64,000 bases of DNA from assembly GCF_017309955.1 (NCBI RefSeq), contig NZ_CP021249.1:186001-250000 (forward strand), read 5' to 3'. The DNA comes from Novosphingobium sp. KA1 (GTDB lineage Bacteria > Pseudomonadota > Alphaproteobacteria > Sphingomonadales > Sphingomonadaceae). Below are positions 26,218-34,969 of the stretch, one piece after another. Numbering within the stretch: position 1 is the stretch's first letter; every line of letters begins with the position of its first letter. The translations under genes and the position numbers were made by a program. A model generated the notes under the pieces. It ran no database searches. It saw only the letters and a program-made list of their open reading frames with translations, and had not been told where the DNA came from.

Positions 26218-27005
26218 CTCACAGGTGGCGACCGTCATTCGGGCAGGATCGAAGCGCACGGTGACTTCATTCGGGAACTGATCGCCGAGCAGGGCGACAT
26301 GACCCTGGTCGAGGTTCAGGCGCGGCTGATCGAGCGCGGCACCTTGGTTGGGATCGGCACCGTGCATCGCTTTTTCGTCCGTCACGGGATCACGCGCAAA
26401 AAAAGACCGGGCACGCGATCGAGCAAGATCGTCCCGACGTCCTGAGGCAACGCCAGCGCTGGTTCGACGGACAGATCGACCTCGAACCCGAACGCCTCGT
26501 TTTCATCGACGAGACCTGGACCGCCACCAACATGACCCGCAGCCACGGCCGTTGCGCCAAGGGTGAGCGGCTGCGGATGGGCTACCCGCATGGTCATCGC
26601 AAGACCACCACGCTGGTGGCCGGCCTGCGAATGACCGGCATGGTCGCGCCGATGGTGCTCGATGGTCCGATCAACGGCGACTGGTTCGAAGCCTATGTGG
26701 CGCAGGTTTTGGTGCCAGATTTGCGGCCCGGCGACGTCGTCATCATGGACAACCTTTCAAGCCACAAGCGGGCCGCCGTGAAAGAACGGATCGAAGCGGC
26801 GGGAGCAACCCTGCGCTTCCTCCCGCCCTACAGCCCCGACTTCAATCCTATAGAAAAAGCATTCTCTCGCCTGAAAGCCATGCTGCGCAAGGCGGGCGAA
26901 CGAACCGTCAGCGGGCTGTGGGGGCTGATCGGCAGGCTCGTCGACATCTTCCAACCCGCCGAATGCGCAAACTACTTCAGCTCGTGCGGGTATGAACCGG
27001 AATGA
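26218..27005 (+). pseudogene. IS630 family transposase, 5'-truncated
   Basis: The frame enters at TGGDRHSGRIEAH, about 70 residues into a normal IS630 transposase, and runs to ITRKK. It then continues in the other frame as TGHAIEQDRPDVL...FIDETWTATNM, through VIMDNLSSHKR to PYSPDFNPIEKAFSRLK, the DDE signature. The switch occurs at a run of seven A followed by G (26397-26404), the slippery site used for programmed frameshifting in this family. The missing N-terminus, not the frameshift, makes it inactive. Sequence upstream appears unrelated to IS630. Confidence 0.8.
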
Positions 27006-27020
27006 GTGGAAACCGCTCTA
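26218..27020 (+). mobile_element. IS630-like element remnant
   Basis: The right boundary lies at about 27018-27020, where TGAGTGGAAACCGCTC meets TA inside the flavin reductase gene; IS630 elements insert at TA. The left end is missing. Confidence 0.6.
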
Positions 27021-27243
27021 ATATGTTCAGCCCGAACCTTGTGCATCCGGCAAACTCATCATGCAGGAAAGCGGACTTGTTGATGCACGCCAGAATGCTT
27101 GGCGGTTCAAGCGCCAGCGAGCAAACCGCGGTTGCAACCATTCCGAATGGTTGACCTTCAAGCTCCAGCGTCAGGACGGTCACAGTTGCGGCTAGCCGCC
27201 GCATTGCCAGACGAAATTCGGCTTGGTTCGCGCTCGTTGTCAT
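26977..27243 (-). pseudogene. Flavin reductase domain protein, truncated by IS630
   Basis: The first 75 or so residues match the flavin_reductase fold of HpaC-like FMN reductases (FRLAMRRLAATVTVLTLELEG, then FGMVATAVCSLALEPPSILAC). The gene is cut after FGLNIL by the IS630 end at about 27020, and the final dozen residues are IS sequence. An intact protein would be about 160 aa and would supply reduced flavin to a two-component monooxygenase. No such oxygenase is in the window. The ATG at 27243 opens the conserved domain. Confidence 0.75.
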
Positions 27244-27341
27244 TCCTACATGGTAAGGTCTGGCTTGACTCCGAACGACCAAAGAATACTGAGCCTTCCA
27301 CCGACTATTTGGCTGTCCACCGCATCAGACTGCTCATCTCA

Positions 27342-27827
27342 TCAATCGTCGCAAGCGACTGCTTCGGTCCGCAATCGGAGTTCGGCAGCCAGGTTTCTCG
27401 AAACTCTTGCGAGTACCGATAGGCAGATTGCCACTTCATCTGCCGGAATATCGGCTGACGCCAAGCCATTGATGCTGGTGGCATGATGCATCAGCCTGGT
27501 TTCCAGCTCGCGACCGGGCTCTGTCAGCACGATGTTCTGTTTGCGCCGGTCGCCAAGCTGTTGCCTGCGCTCGACCAGACCATCCGCAACCATGCCGTTG
27601 ATCATTACAACGGTTGTGTTTTCAGCGACATTTGTCCGATCGCTGAGTTGTTTTTGAGTCAGACCGTCCTCTAACCACAAGGCTCGCAGATAATACCAAT
27701 ACCCTGCCTTCAGCCCCTCGCGCGCCAAGACCGAATTGAGCAACCTGTCAAACCTGCGGTGACAGCGCCGGACCTGGTAGCCAAGACTCTCTTCGGGCTG
27801 GAGCGTTTGCGGTCTCGGGTTCGGCAA
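27342..27827 (-). CDS. MarR family transcriptional regulator
   Basis: A 161-aa winged-helix protein. The recognition region is LTQKQLSDRTNVAENTTVVMINGMVADGLV split by the usual turns, followed by the wing motif QLGDRRKQNIVLTEPGREL. MarR proteins in catabolic clusters usually repress until an aromatic ligand binds. It lies 132 bases from the 3' end of the Rieske oxygenase gene, same strand, and so could be downstream in the phthalate unit or independent. An inverted CGTGT/ACACG pair flanks an A-run about 50 bases upstream (27881-27905). Confidence 0.8.
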   Translation of the reverse strand: MPNPRPQTLQPEESLGYQVRRCHRRFDRLLNSVLAREGLKAGYWYYLRALWLEDGLTQKQLSDRTNVAENTTVVMINGMVADGLVERRQQLGDRRKQNIVLTEPGRELETRLMHHATSINGLASADIPADEVAICLSVLARVSRNLAAELRLRTEAVACDD

Positions 27828-27959
27828 CGCGGATTCTCCCAGATCTCAAGATGACGGCCGCGCCGGGTGCGTGACCGTGTACGAAAAAAATGTCGAACAC
27901 GGCCGCACTATCAATTTTCTACGCGCAAGCGAAGTGGGGCGTGACCACTTTGCCGCGCC

Positions 27960-29288
27960 TCAGCCGGCCAGATCTTCGACAAGATCTCCCTTGTCCTCCG
28001 CCGCGCTCGAAAGTCGGCGTTCCTCATCGGAGACATTGAGAAGGCGCCAGTCGTCGCCCTTGGGCACCATGCCCTCAAAGGACATCAGCTTGGCATGGGG
28101 AATGCGCGACTCCCCTGTCCCGATCGCGGGCTCGCCGCGTTCCACGGCTTGGGCCGCACGATACATCAGCGTCCGGAACGTGAAGATAGCCTTGTCGCTC
28201 GATCCTAGGCGATCCTCGCTGCGGTCCGCGATCGGACCCATCGATTCCCACATGGCCATGTCCTGTGCCGGAATGCCGTAGATGCCGGTGAAGTCCCCGG
28301 CCTTCATCGCGGCGCGATCCTGCAGATAGTTGTTTTCGGCGTTACGGATCTTCTTGAACGTGACCGGCTCGACATCCTGGCCGAGTTCGGCACCGCAGAA
28401 CTTCCGCCAGGCATCCTGCGAAATCCCTTTCTCGGGGTGCCAGGCAATCCAGTAGAACATGGTGTTCTCGTCATCGACCGGCACCAGCATCTGGCTAAGG
28501 TGGTATTGGTCGTTCGACGGAATGTGGACCGTGTAAGGGGCGACAAACAGCGTCATCCGCACATAGTCCTGCTTGTCGGGTTCGACGATCGGCTTGCGGA
28601 TTGCAACATAACGGAAGCCGAACGGGGTCTTCTGAACCTCGATACGTGGCGCCTTGTCGGCCGATGGGCGCAGCCAGGCGCTGTCGGTCGCGGTCGATCC
28701 GCTCACTTCGGTTGCCGTGGGCATGTTGGTGGAATGCAGGCTCGAACTGTGCGCAGAATCGATCGATCCTTCAAGTATCTGAGCCCAGTTGCAGGCTCCA
28801 TGCATCTTCACGATGCTGATCTTGTCTGCCGGAGCGGCAGTCCAGTTGGGCGGATCGAAAGGCAGCACATTGTCGGTATCACCCATCCAGACCCAGACAA
28901 ATCCCCCCGCTTCACGAACCGGATAGGCCTTGGTCTTCATCGTCTCGCGCAGCTTGGCGTCGGCGGGCTCGGAGGACATGTCGAGGGCGTTGCCGTTCAC
29001 GTCGAACTTCCAGCCATGGTAGAGACAGCGCAATCCGCATTCTTCGTTGCGGCCAAAGGCCAGCGAGGCGCGGCGATGCGGGCAAAGTTCGTCGAGTGCG
29101 CCGATCCTGCCTTCGCTGTCCCGGAACACCACCATGTTTTCGCCGAGCAAGCGAACGCGCAGTGGAGTGCCGTCGGGTTCGGCGACTTCCTCGATCATGC
29201 AGGCCGGAAGCCAATGCTGGCGCATCAGGCGGCCCATCGGGGCATTGCCTTCAACGCGGCAAAGCAGGTCATTCTGTTCAGGTGTCAT
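27960..29288 (-). CDS. pht3: Phthalate 4,5-dioxygenase-like Rieske oxygenase component
   Basis: A 442-aa single-component-type Rieske oxygenase. The [2Fe-2S] ligands are C69, H71, C88 and H91 (CPHR and CLYHGW). The mononuclear iron facial triad is D177, H180 and H185 in EGSIDSAHSSSLH, typical of the phthalate/vanillate oxygenase group rather than three-component alpha subunits. The predicted reaction is phthalate to cis-4,5-dihydro-4,5-dihydroxyphthalate. Support comes from the neighbouring dehydrogenase and decarboxylase genes and the linked quinolinate phosphoribosyltransferase. A matching reductase gene (FMN/ferredoxin type) is not in the window. It lies 55 bases downstream of nadC, probably in one operon. 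The substrate is inferred from context. Confidence 0.75.
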   Translation of the reverse strand: MTPEQNDLLCRVEGNAPMGRLMRQHWLPACMIEEVAEPDGTPLRVRLLGENMVVFRDSEGRIGALDELCPHRRASLAFGRNEECGLRCLYHGWKFDVNGNALDMSSEPADAKLRETMKTKAYPVREAGGFVWVWMGDTDNVLPFDPPNWTAAPADKISIVKMHGACNWAQILEGSIDSAHSSSLHSTNMPTATEVSGSTATDSAWLRPSADKAPRIEVQKTPFGFRYVAIRKPIVEPDKQDYVRMTLFVAPYTVHIPSNDQYHLSQMLVPVDDENTMFYWIAWHPEKGISQDAWRKFCGAELGQDVEPVTFKKIRNAENNYLQDRAAMKAGDFTGIYGIPAQDMAMWESMGPIADRSEDRLGSSDKAIFTFRTLMYRAAQAVERGEPAIGTGESRIPHAKLMSFEGMVPKGDDWRLLNVSDEERRLSSAAEDKGDLVEDLAG

Positions 29289-29343
29289 TGTGTTTCTCCC
29301 TAGCGACTTTTCTATGGGGTGGGTCGGTCCTCTCCGGGATTGA

Positions 29344-30201
29344 TCAGGCCGGGCTGTAGTCCAGCCCGATGTCGGCAGCGGGGGCGCTCTGCGTGATCCG
29401 CCCGACCGAGACGAAGTCCACGCCGGTCTCCGCGATCTCCCGGATGGTGTCGAGCCTGACGCCGCCGGAAGCTTCGATCGGAACCCTGCCGCCGACGATC
29501 TTCACGGCTTCGCGCAGCATCGCGGCAGACATGTTGTCGCACAGCAGCCGCTCCGCCCCCGCCGCCAGCGCGAGTTCGATCTGCTCCAGCAGGTCGACCT
29601 CGACCTGGATTTCGAGTTCAGATGCCTTGGCGAGGCCAACTGCCCGTTCGACACCACCGCACAGCGCGATATGATTGTCCTTGATCAGGACTCCATCATC
29701 GAGCCGCATGCGGTGATTGGTGGCACCGCCCATGCGGGCTGCATATTTCTCGATGACCCTGAGGCCGGGAATCGTCTTGCGGGTGTCGAGCAAGGTGCAT
29801 CCGGTTCCGGCGATCTTGTCCGCATATTCGCGGGTGAGCGTGGCTATGCCTGACAGGTGCTGCAGGCTGTTGAGCGCCGATCGTTCGGCCGAAAGCATGG
29901 CGCGACCATTGCCCTCCAGGCGCATCAACACGTCTCCCCGTGCGGCGCGTTCGCCGTCGCTCTTCAGAAGTTCGATCTTGATGCCAGGATCCAGCTGGCG
30001 GAAAAATGCGACTCCCAGCTCCAGGCCCGCCACCACGATATCCTGTCGGGTAGCGATGACTGCGCTGAGGCGAAGGCCATCTCCAATCGTCAGATTGGTG
30101 GTAACGTCGCCGCCGGTGCCCAGATCCTCGGCAAGCACGGCAGTCACGAAGCTCGCGAGTTCCTGGCGACCAAGTCCGGCAACCGTTTCAGGCTTGGACA
30201 T
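29344..30201 (-). CDS. nadC: Quinolinate phosphoribosyltransferase (nicotinate-nucleotide pyrophosphorylase)
   Basis: A 285-aa NadC: EDLGTGGDVTTNL, LNSLQHLSGIAT, DTRKTIPGLR, the HRMRLDDGVLIKDNH active-site region and IEASGGV near the phosphate site. It converts quinolinate and PRPP to nicotinate mononucleotide in NAD synthesis. Phthalate is a quinolinate analogue and known ligand of this enzyme, so a copy inside a phthalate cluster likely protects NAD synthesis from inhibition by the growth substrate. GGAGG precedes the ATG at 30201. It is first gene of the leftward unit with the Rieske gene and divergent from the dehydrogenase gene. Confidence 0.92.
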   Translation of the reverse strand: MSKPETVAGLGRQELASFVTAVLAEDLGTGGDVTTNLTIGDGLRLSAVIATRQDIVVAGLELGVAFFRQLDPGIKIELLKSDGERAARGDVLMRLEGNGRAMLSAERSALNSLQHLSGIATLTREYADKIAGTGCTLLDTRKTIPGLRVIEKYAARMGGATNHRMRLDDGVLIKDNHIALCGGVERAVGLAKASELEIQVEVDLLEQIELALAAGAERLLCDNMSAAMLREAVKIVGGRVPIEASGGVRLDTIREIAETGVDFVSVGRITQSAPAADIGLDYSPA

Positions 30202-30350
30202 TGGCCCGATCCTCCGGTTGCTTCGTTTCGAATACTCTGCGCATCGTGTTTCCCTTGTTTCATTGCATGCATGGAGATTGGCTTCGCCGCCGACGGTCAA
30301 ATTTGGCTTGCCGGCGGTGCATGTCCGCACTCTGAGTAGCTTGCATATGC

Positions 30351-30362
30351 TTCTATATAGAA
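30351..30362. promoter_or_regulatory. Palindrome in divergent pht promoter region
   Basis: TTCTATATAGAA is a perfect 12-bp palindrome in the 221-bp gap between nadC (leftward) and the dehydrogenase gene (rightward), 60 bases before the latter. TGCATGCA at 30264-30271 is a second palindrome nearer nadC. Either may bind the IclR or MarR regulator encoded nearby. Confidence 0.4.
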
Positions 30363-30422
30363 CTATCGGGAATTCAAGCGGGGCCGCCCAATTCAGTTCC
30401 CCAATTGTGCGAAAGGTTAGCG

Positions 30423-31613
30423 TTGAAACACATACGCCTCGGAATCGTGGGTCTCGGACGAGGTTTCATGTTGACCTTGCCTGCCCTTCGTGCCCATCCT
30501 GCGGTGCAGCTGAGCGCGGCCCACGACCTGCGCGATGAGGCCCTCGTCCGGTTCGAGTCGCAGTTTGGTGCGACGGTGCACCGCACATATGAGGCGTTGC
30601 TGGCGGATTCGGGCGTGGATGCGGTCTACATCGCCACACCGCACGAGCTGCACGCCGCTCAGGCCATTGCCGCGCTCGAGGCGGGAAAACACGTGCTGGT
30701 CGAGAAGCCGATGGCGACTTCGGTTGGTGATTGCGCGGCGATGGCGAGGGCGGCAGAGAAGGCGGGCAAGGTGCTCATGGTCGGACCGAGCCACGCCTTC
30801 GACGAGCCGGTCCGCGTAGCGGCGGAACTCGTGGCGACGGGGCGCTTTGGCAATGTGCGCTTGGTCAACGCCTTCAACTACACCGATTTCATGTATCGTC
30901 CGCGACGGCCCGAGGAACTGGACAGCCGGCGGGGCGGCGGCGTGGTCTACAGCCAGGCGGCGCACCAGATCGACGTGGTCCGGCGGCTCGTGCACCAGCC
31001 GGTGGAATCGGTTCGCGCGGTCGCGGCCAACTGGGATGCATCGCGGCCGAGCGAAGGGGCATACTCGGCGCTGATGACGTTTGCATCCGGCGCCGCGGCC
31101 ACGCTCACTTACAGCGGCTATGCCCACTATGACAGCGACGAGTTGCTCGGCTGGATTTCGGAGCTGGGCCGGCCGAAGGATCCTGCGCGCTATGGGGAAG
31201 CCCGGAAAGCACTGAAGCAGCTTTCGCAGCAGGACGAAATCGATGCCAAGCTGGCCCGGACGTTCGGATCGGCCTCTGCGGGCGATCCTGCCGGCGCGCC
31301 TCACCACGAACATTTTGGATTCGTCCTCGTGAGCTGTGAGCGGGCCGACCTCAAGCTGCTGCCGGCCTCGATCGAGGTCTTTGGCGATGAACGGCGCGAG
31401 ACCATTCCGGTCGCCCCGCCGACGCTTCCCCGCGCAAATGTGATCGACGACTTCGCCGCCTCGATTCTCGGCGCGAGGCCGCCGGTCCACGACGGCTGGT
31501 GGGGTCTCGAAACCATGGCCTGCTGCGCCGCACTGCTGGAATCCAGCCGCATCGCGACCGACGTCAAGCCCCAGACCATCATTCAGGAATCAAAAGGAAA
31601 CACCATTCAATGA
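30423..31613 (+). CDS. pht4: cis-4,5-dihydrodihydroxyphthalate dehydrogenase (Gfo/Idh/MocA family)
   Basis: A 396-aa Gfo/Idh/MocA oxidoreductase. The Rossmann motif GIVGLGRGF is near the N-terminus, and HVLVEKPMA, the family's EKP signature, at about residue 95. The length and C-terminal half (HHEHFGFVLVSCERADLKL) fit the phthalate dihydrodiol dehydrogenase branch. It rearomatises the dioxygenase product to 4,5-dihydroxyphthalate with NAD(P). The start is a TTG at 30423 preceded by AAAGG; no suitable ATG is near. Its stop overlaps the decarboxylase start (ATGA at 31610-31613), so the two are coupled. Confidence 0.85.
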   Translation: MKHIRLGIVGLGRGFMLTLPALRAHPAVQLSAAHDLRDEALVRFESQFGATVHRTYEALLADSGVDAVYIATPHELHAAQAIAALEAGKHVLVEKPMATSVGDCAAMARAAEKAGKVLMVGPSHAFDEPVRVAAELVATGRFGNVRLVNAFNYTDFMYRPRRPEELDSRRGGGVVYSQAAHQIDVVRRLVHQPVESVRAVAANWDASRPSEGAYSALMTFASGAAATLTYSGYAHYDSDELLGWISELGRPKDPARYGEARKALKQLSQQDEIDAKLARTFGSASAGDPAGAPHHEHFGFVLVSCERADLKLLPASIEVFGDERRETIPVAPPTLPRANVIDDFAASILGARPPVHDGWWGLETMACCAALLESSRIATDVKPQTIIQESKGNTIQ

Positions 31614-32602
31614 GCCGTCTCAATCTATCTTTCGCCTGCTGGGGATATGACCGGACCGAAGCACTCCAGACCGGCCAGGTCCGGCCCGACGGGATCGATC
31701 TGAACTTTCAGGTTCTCGATGTGGAGGAGACGTTCTTCCGCATGATCCGCAACCGCGAGTTTGACGTGGCCGAAATGTCGATGTCGTCCTATTGCGTCAC
31801 GCTGGGGCGCGAGGATCCGGGTTTCATCGCCATCCCGGTCTTTCCTTCGCGCTTCTTCCGGCATGCGGGCATCTTCGTCTCGGCGAAGAGCGGGATCGAA
31901 AAGCCCGCGGATCTTGTCGGCAAGCGGATCGGCGTTCCGGAGTACCAGCTCACCGCGCCGGTGTGGATCCGCGGTATCCTGCAGGATGAATACGGCGTCG
32001 ATCCGTCCTCGGTGACCTATTTCTTCGGCGGGGAAGAGGAGCCGGGCCGGGAAGAAAAGCTCAAGATCAATCTCCCCGAGAAGTTCAAGGTCATTCCGAT
32101 CGGACCCGAGCAGACCATTTCGCGAATGATCGCCGATGGCGAGCTTGACGCGGTCTATGCGCCCCGCGCGCCTTCGACCTTCTATTCCGAACCCGATAAG
32201 GTCCGGCGCCTGTTTCCGGACTTCGTCGCGGTCGAGAAGGCCTATTTCGCGAAGACGGGCATATTCCCGATCATGCATGTCGTCGCGATTCGTCGCGATG
32301 TCTACGAGAAGAACCGTTGGGTCGCCCAGGCCCTGTACAAGGCGTTTGTCGAGGCTCAGAAGCTTGTCTACGAACAACTGATGGTCTCGGCGTCACTCAA
32401 GACAATGCTGCCCTGGCAGATCGCTGCGGTCGAGGACACGATCGCAACCATGGGCAAGGAATGGTGGCCCTACGGCATCGATCGCAATCGGCACGTCATA
32501 GAGACGTTCACGCGCTACCACCATGAGCAGGGTCTTTCGCCCCGGCAGTTGACGGTCGAGGACATGTTCGCACCGGAAACGTTCTCCGAATTCCGAATCT
32601 GA
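31610..32602 (+). CDS. pht5: 4,5-dihydroxyphthalate decarboxylase
   Basis: A 330-aa protein of the 4,5-dihydroxyphthalate decarboxylase family, which shares the periplasmic-binding (NMT1-like) fold but has no signal peptide. Typical segments are the N-terminal SFACWGYDRTEAL, FDVAEMSMSSYCVT, KRIGVPEYQLTAPVWIRG and DGELDAVYAPRAPS. It removes one carboxylate to give protocatechuate. Translationally coupled to the dehydrogenase gene. Together with the Rieske enzyme this completes the 4,5-route from phthalate to protocatechuate. It appears intact. Confidence 0.88.
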   Translation: MSRLNLSFACWGYDRTEALQTGQVRPDGIDLNFQVLDVEETFFRMIRNREFDVAEMSMSSYCVTLGREDPGFIAIPVFPSRFFRHAGIFVSAKSGIEKPADLVGKRIGVPEYQLTAPVWIRGILQDEYGVDPSSVTYFFGGEEEPGREEKLKINLPEKFKVIPIGPEQTISRMIADGELDAVYAPRAPSTFYSEPDKVRRLFPDFVAVEKAYFAKTGIFPIMHVVAIRRDVYEKNRWVAQALYKAFVEAQKLVYEQLMVSASLKTMLPWQIAAVEDTIATMGKEWWPYGIDRNRHVIETFTRYHHEQGLSPRQLTVEDMFAPETFSEFRI

Positions 32603-32707
32603 CGACTGCCGTGGGGTGTTGCGCGCTTCGCGGGGGCAGGGCTCCTGTCCCCGCGAATGTGGGGTGCGCGCGCGCCCTTGCCGATCCGTCCTGCCGGCGC
32701 GGTAGGC

Positions 32708-33943
32708 TCACACTGCCCGTTGCGCGGAGTTGTAGCGAGGCAGAAAGAGGATGGCGATCATCAGCACCGCGATCGACGACCAGCACATGGTTAGGGCCAG
32801 ATCGTAGTTGCCGGTCCTGCTCGCTAGTGCGGCAAAGACGATTGGCCCTCCGGTGGCTCCGAGCGAATAGGATGCAAACATCAGCGAGAACATCGTCGTA
32901 AACACCGACCGGTCGAAGTACTTGCTGATCATGAACCCGAGGAAATCGACCTCGGCCCCGATGCTCAGGCCGATGCCGAGCGCGGCCACGGCAAACGCGA
33001 ACGAAGAACTGCCGAACTGGAGCGTCAAGAGCCCGCCGGCGGTTATCAGGAGAATGGTGGCCATAACCCTGGGCGCGAAAATCCGGTCGAATGCCGCGCC
33101 GCCGGCCAAGCGGCCGACCAGGATGGCCGCGCCAAGGAGGGACTGATAGGTGGCGGCGTCGGTCAGGCTCAGGTTGCGGGCCATCAGAAGGGGTACGAAG
33201 TTGGCGACGCAGGAAACCAGCACGGCGCCGGTGAAGAACGCAAAGGCCAGCATGAGCCAAGTCCGGGGGGTACGAAAGGCGGACCAATCGAACCTCGATC
33301 CCGCGGCCCGGCCATTCGCTGGGGCGGCCATGGGCTCTGAAAACGGTCGCAGGAAGACTATCGCAATTGGCAGGGCGACGGCAAAGACCATGCCGGCAAA
33401 GGACAGTGCGGTAATCCGCCAGCCGAAATGTTCGGTTATCTGTGCTGCCAGGATGGGGAAAACGGCCGCGCCGACCCCGACGCCCAGCATGGTCGCGCCA
33501 AGGGCGAGGCCGCGGAACCGGTCAAACCAGCCCACCACGATGCTGGCGAAGGCGGGCGGCAAGGTCCCGCCGGCCAGAATGCCGACCGCAAGAAATGCCA
33601 GGCCCGCAACCACCGGGTCACGCGGAACCGCTGCAATCGCGACGAAGCAGATGCTCAGCATGACAGTCGAAAAAATGATAATTCGCCGAGCCCCGATGCG
33701 ATCGGCTGCGACCCCCCACAATGGGCCGAACAGAGCAGACCCAAGACTATACGAAACAAATATCATGTTTCTATCGACGACATCCCATCCCAAATCGGAC
33801 GCCATTGCCGTAGCCAATACGCCATACGTATAAATGACTAGGACGCCTACGCTAAGCATCATTCCAATAAACGCAGAAAACACAACAACCCAACCTGCGC
33901 GGGAATCCTTTTCTCTTGAAATGTAGGTCATTTCAGTGGCCAT
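32708..33943 (-). CDS. MFS transporter, probable aromatic acid uptake
   Basis: A 411-aa major facilitator with about 12 predicted membrane segments and the loop signature GVAADRIGARR between helices 2 and 3. The layout fits monocarboxylate/oxalate-type MFS carriers. It converges with the decarboxylase gene and is divergent from an IclR gene, so phthalate or a related acid is a reasonable substrate, but nothing in the sequence fixes it. AGGGA precedes the ATG at 33943. Confidence 0.8.
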   Translation of the reverse strand: MATEMTYISREKDSRAGWVVVFSAFIGMMLSVGVLVIYTYGVLATAMASDLGWDVVDRNMIFVSYSLGSALFGPLWGVAADRIGARRIIIFSTVMLSICFVAIAAVPRDPVVAGLAFLAVGILAGGTLPPAFASIVVGWFDRFRGLALGATMLGVGVGAAVFPILAAQITEHFGWRITALSFAGMVFAVALPIAIVFLRPFSEPMAAPANGRAAGSRFDWSAFRTPRTWLMLAFAFFTGAVLVSCVANFVPLLMARNLSLTDAATYQSLLGAAILVGRLAGGAAFDRIFAPRVMATILLITAGGLLTLQFGSSSFAFAVAALGIGLSIGAEVDFLGFMISKYFDRSVFTTMFSLMFASYSLGATGGPIVFAALASRTGNYDLALTMCWSSIAVLMIAILFLPRYNSAQRAV

Positions 33944-33995
33944 TTCTAATCCCTTGGTATCGCATATTTCAATATGGGCAGGATTGTCCTAGCCC

Positions 33996-34046
33996 TGCAA
34001 TTCCGTATTCGGCACGGTGGCCAGATTGCGAGCAGTTTGCAATTCC
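33996..34046. promoter_or_regulatory. Repeated TGCAATTCC in MFS-IclR intergenic region
   Basis: TGCAATTCC occurs at 33996-34004 and again at 34038-34046, 42 bp apart (four helical turns), in the 254-bp gap between the divergent MFS and IclR genes. A possible IclR binding pair, based only on repetition and spacing. Confidence 0.3.
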
Positions 34047-34197
34047 AATTATCACATGGCAAGAAGCGGGAATGAATTTTGCTCCCGCAGGCATGCGGTT
34101 AGGGTTGAAGTCGTTTGGTGCCGTATCAGGGGGCTGACCTCATGTTGCGATCGCCAGCCGGCTCGATAGAATGGGCTGTCCATCGTGAGGAGCAGGT

Positions 34198-34959
34198 GTG
34201 GGTACAGTTGATAAGGCATTGGGGTTAGCGGGACTGTTCTCGATAGAGGAGCCGCAATGGACCGTCGAAGCAGCGGCTAGCCGCACTGGAATCCCGACGA
34301 GCACGGCCTATCGGTATTTTCGCAGCTTGAACGAAGCTGGTCTGATCACGGATTTCTCCGCCGGTCGTTATGTGATTGGTCCAGCGGTCATTCATCTGGA
34401 CAGGGTCGCACGGGGGACCGACCCGCTTGTGCTGGCAGCCCAGGATGCGATGGACAATCTGATCAATCGTGGGCCGGACAGGAGTGTGGTCATTCTTGCA
34501 AGAATTTTCGACCGCCGTGTCATGTGTGTCGATCAACGACGCAAAGGCTACCATCCGCTAACGATCAGCTATGAACGGGGGCGGCCGATGCCGCTTTACC
34601 GCGGTTCGGTGTCCAAGATTATCCTGGCCCACTTGTCTCCACGACTGATTGTTCGCTGCTTTCATGACGATCGGATTGATATTGAGGAGGCTGGCCTCGG
34701 ATCGGACCTCAAGTCGTTCCGCCGGAATCTGCGGCTGATACGGCGCGCCGGCTACAGCGTCACCCACGGTGAGGTCGACAAGGGAGTGATCGGTATTGCC
34801 GCGCCGATCCTGTCGCCCAATGGCGACGTGTTCGCGTGCCTGTCACTGGTCGTGGCGGAAGAGACCACGCCGGAGGGCAGCATCGAGAAGCTCGTGGCTC
34901 TGGTACGCAAGGAAGCTTTGGCAGTGACCGCTTCGCTTGGCCTGATGTCAGACAACTGA
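34198..34959 (+). CDS. IclR family transcriptional regulator
   Basis: A 253-aa protein with an N-terminal winged helix (TVEAAASRTGIPTSTAYRYF, residues 22-41) and a C-terminal IclR effector domain (residues 75-250, GRPMPLYRGSVSKIILAHL and VDKGVIGIAAPI). IclR regulators of aromatic clusters often activate with their ligand. The GTG start follows GAGGAG. Divergent from the MFS gene and close to the pht genes, it is a candidate regulator of phthalate catabolism. Confidence 0.88.
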   Translation: MGTVDKALGLAGLFSIEEPQWTVEAAASRTGIPTSTAYRYFRSLNEAGLITDFSAGRYVIGPAVIHLDRVARGTDPLVLAAQDAMDNLINRGPDRSVVILARIFDRRVMCVDQRRKGYHPLTISYERGRPMPLYRGSVSKIILAHLSPRLIVRCFHDDRIDIEEAGLGSDLKSFRRNLRLIRRAGYSVTHGEVDKGVIGIAAPILSPNGDVFACLSLVVAEETTPEGSIEKLVALVRKEALAVTASLGLMSDN

Positions 34960-34969
34960 AGGGTCGATC

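Noticed and set aside
26397..26404. Frameshift in the IS630 transposase as a disabling mutation
   Set aside because: An A7-G slippery run at this position is normal programmed frameshifting for the family; the missing 5' end is the real defect.
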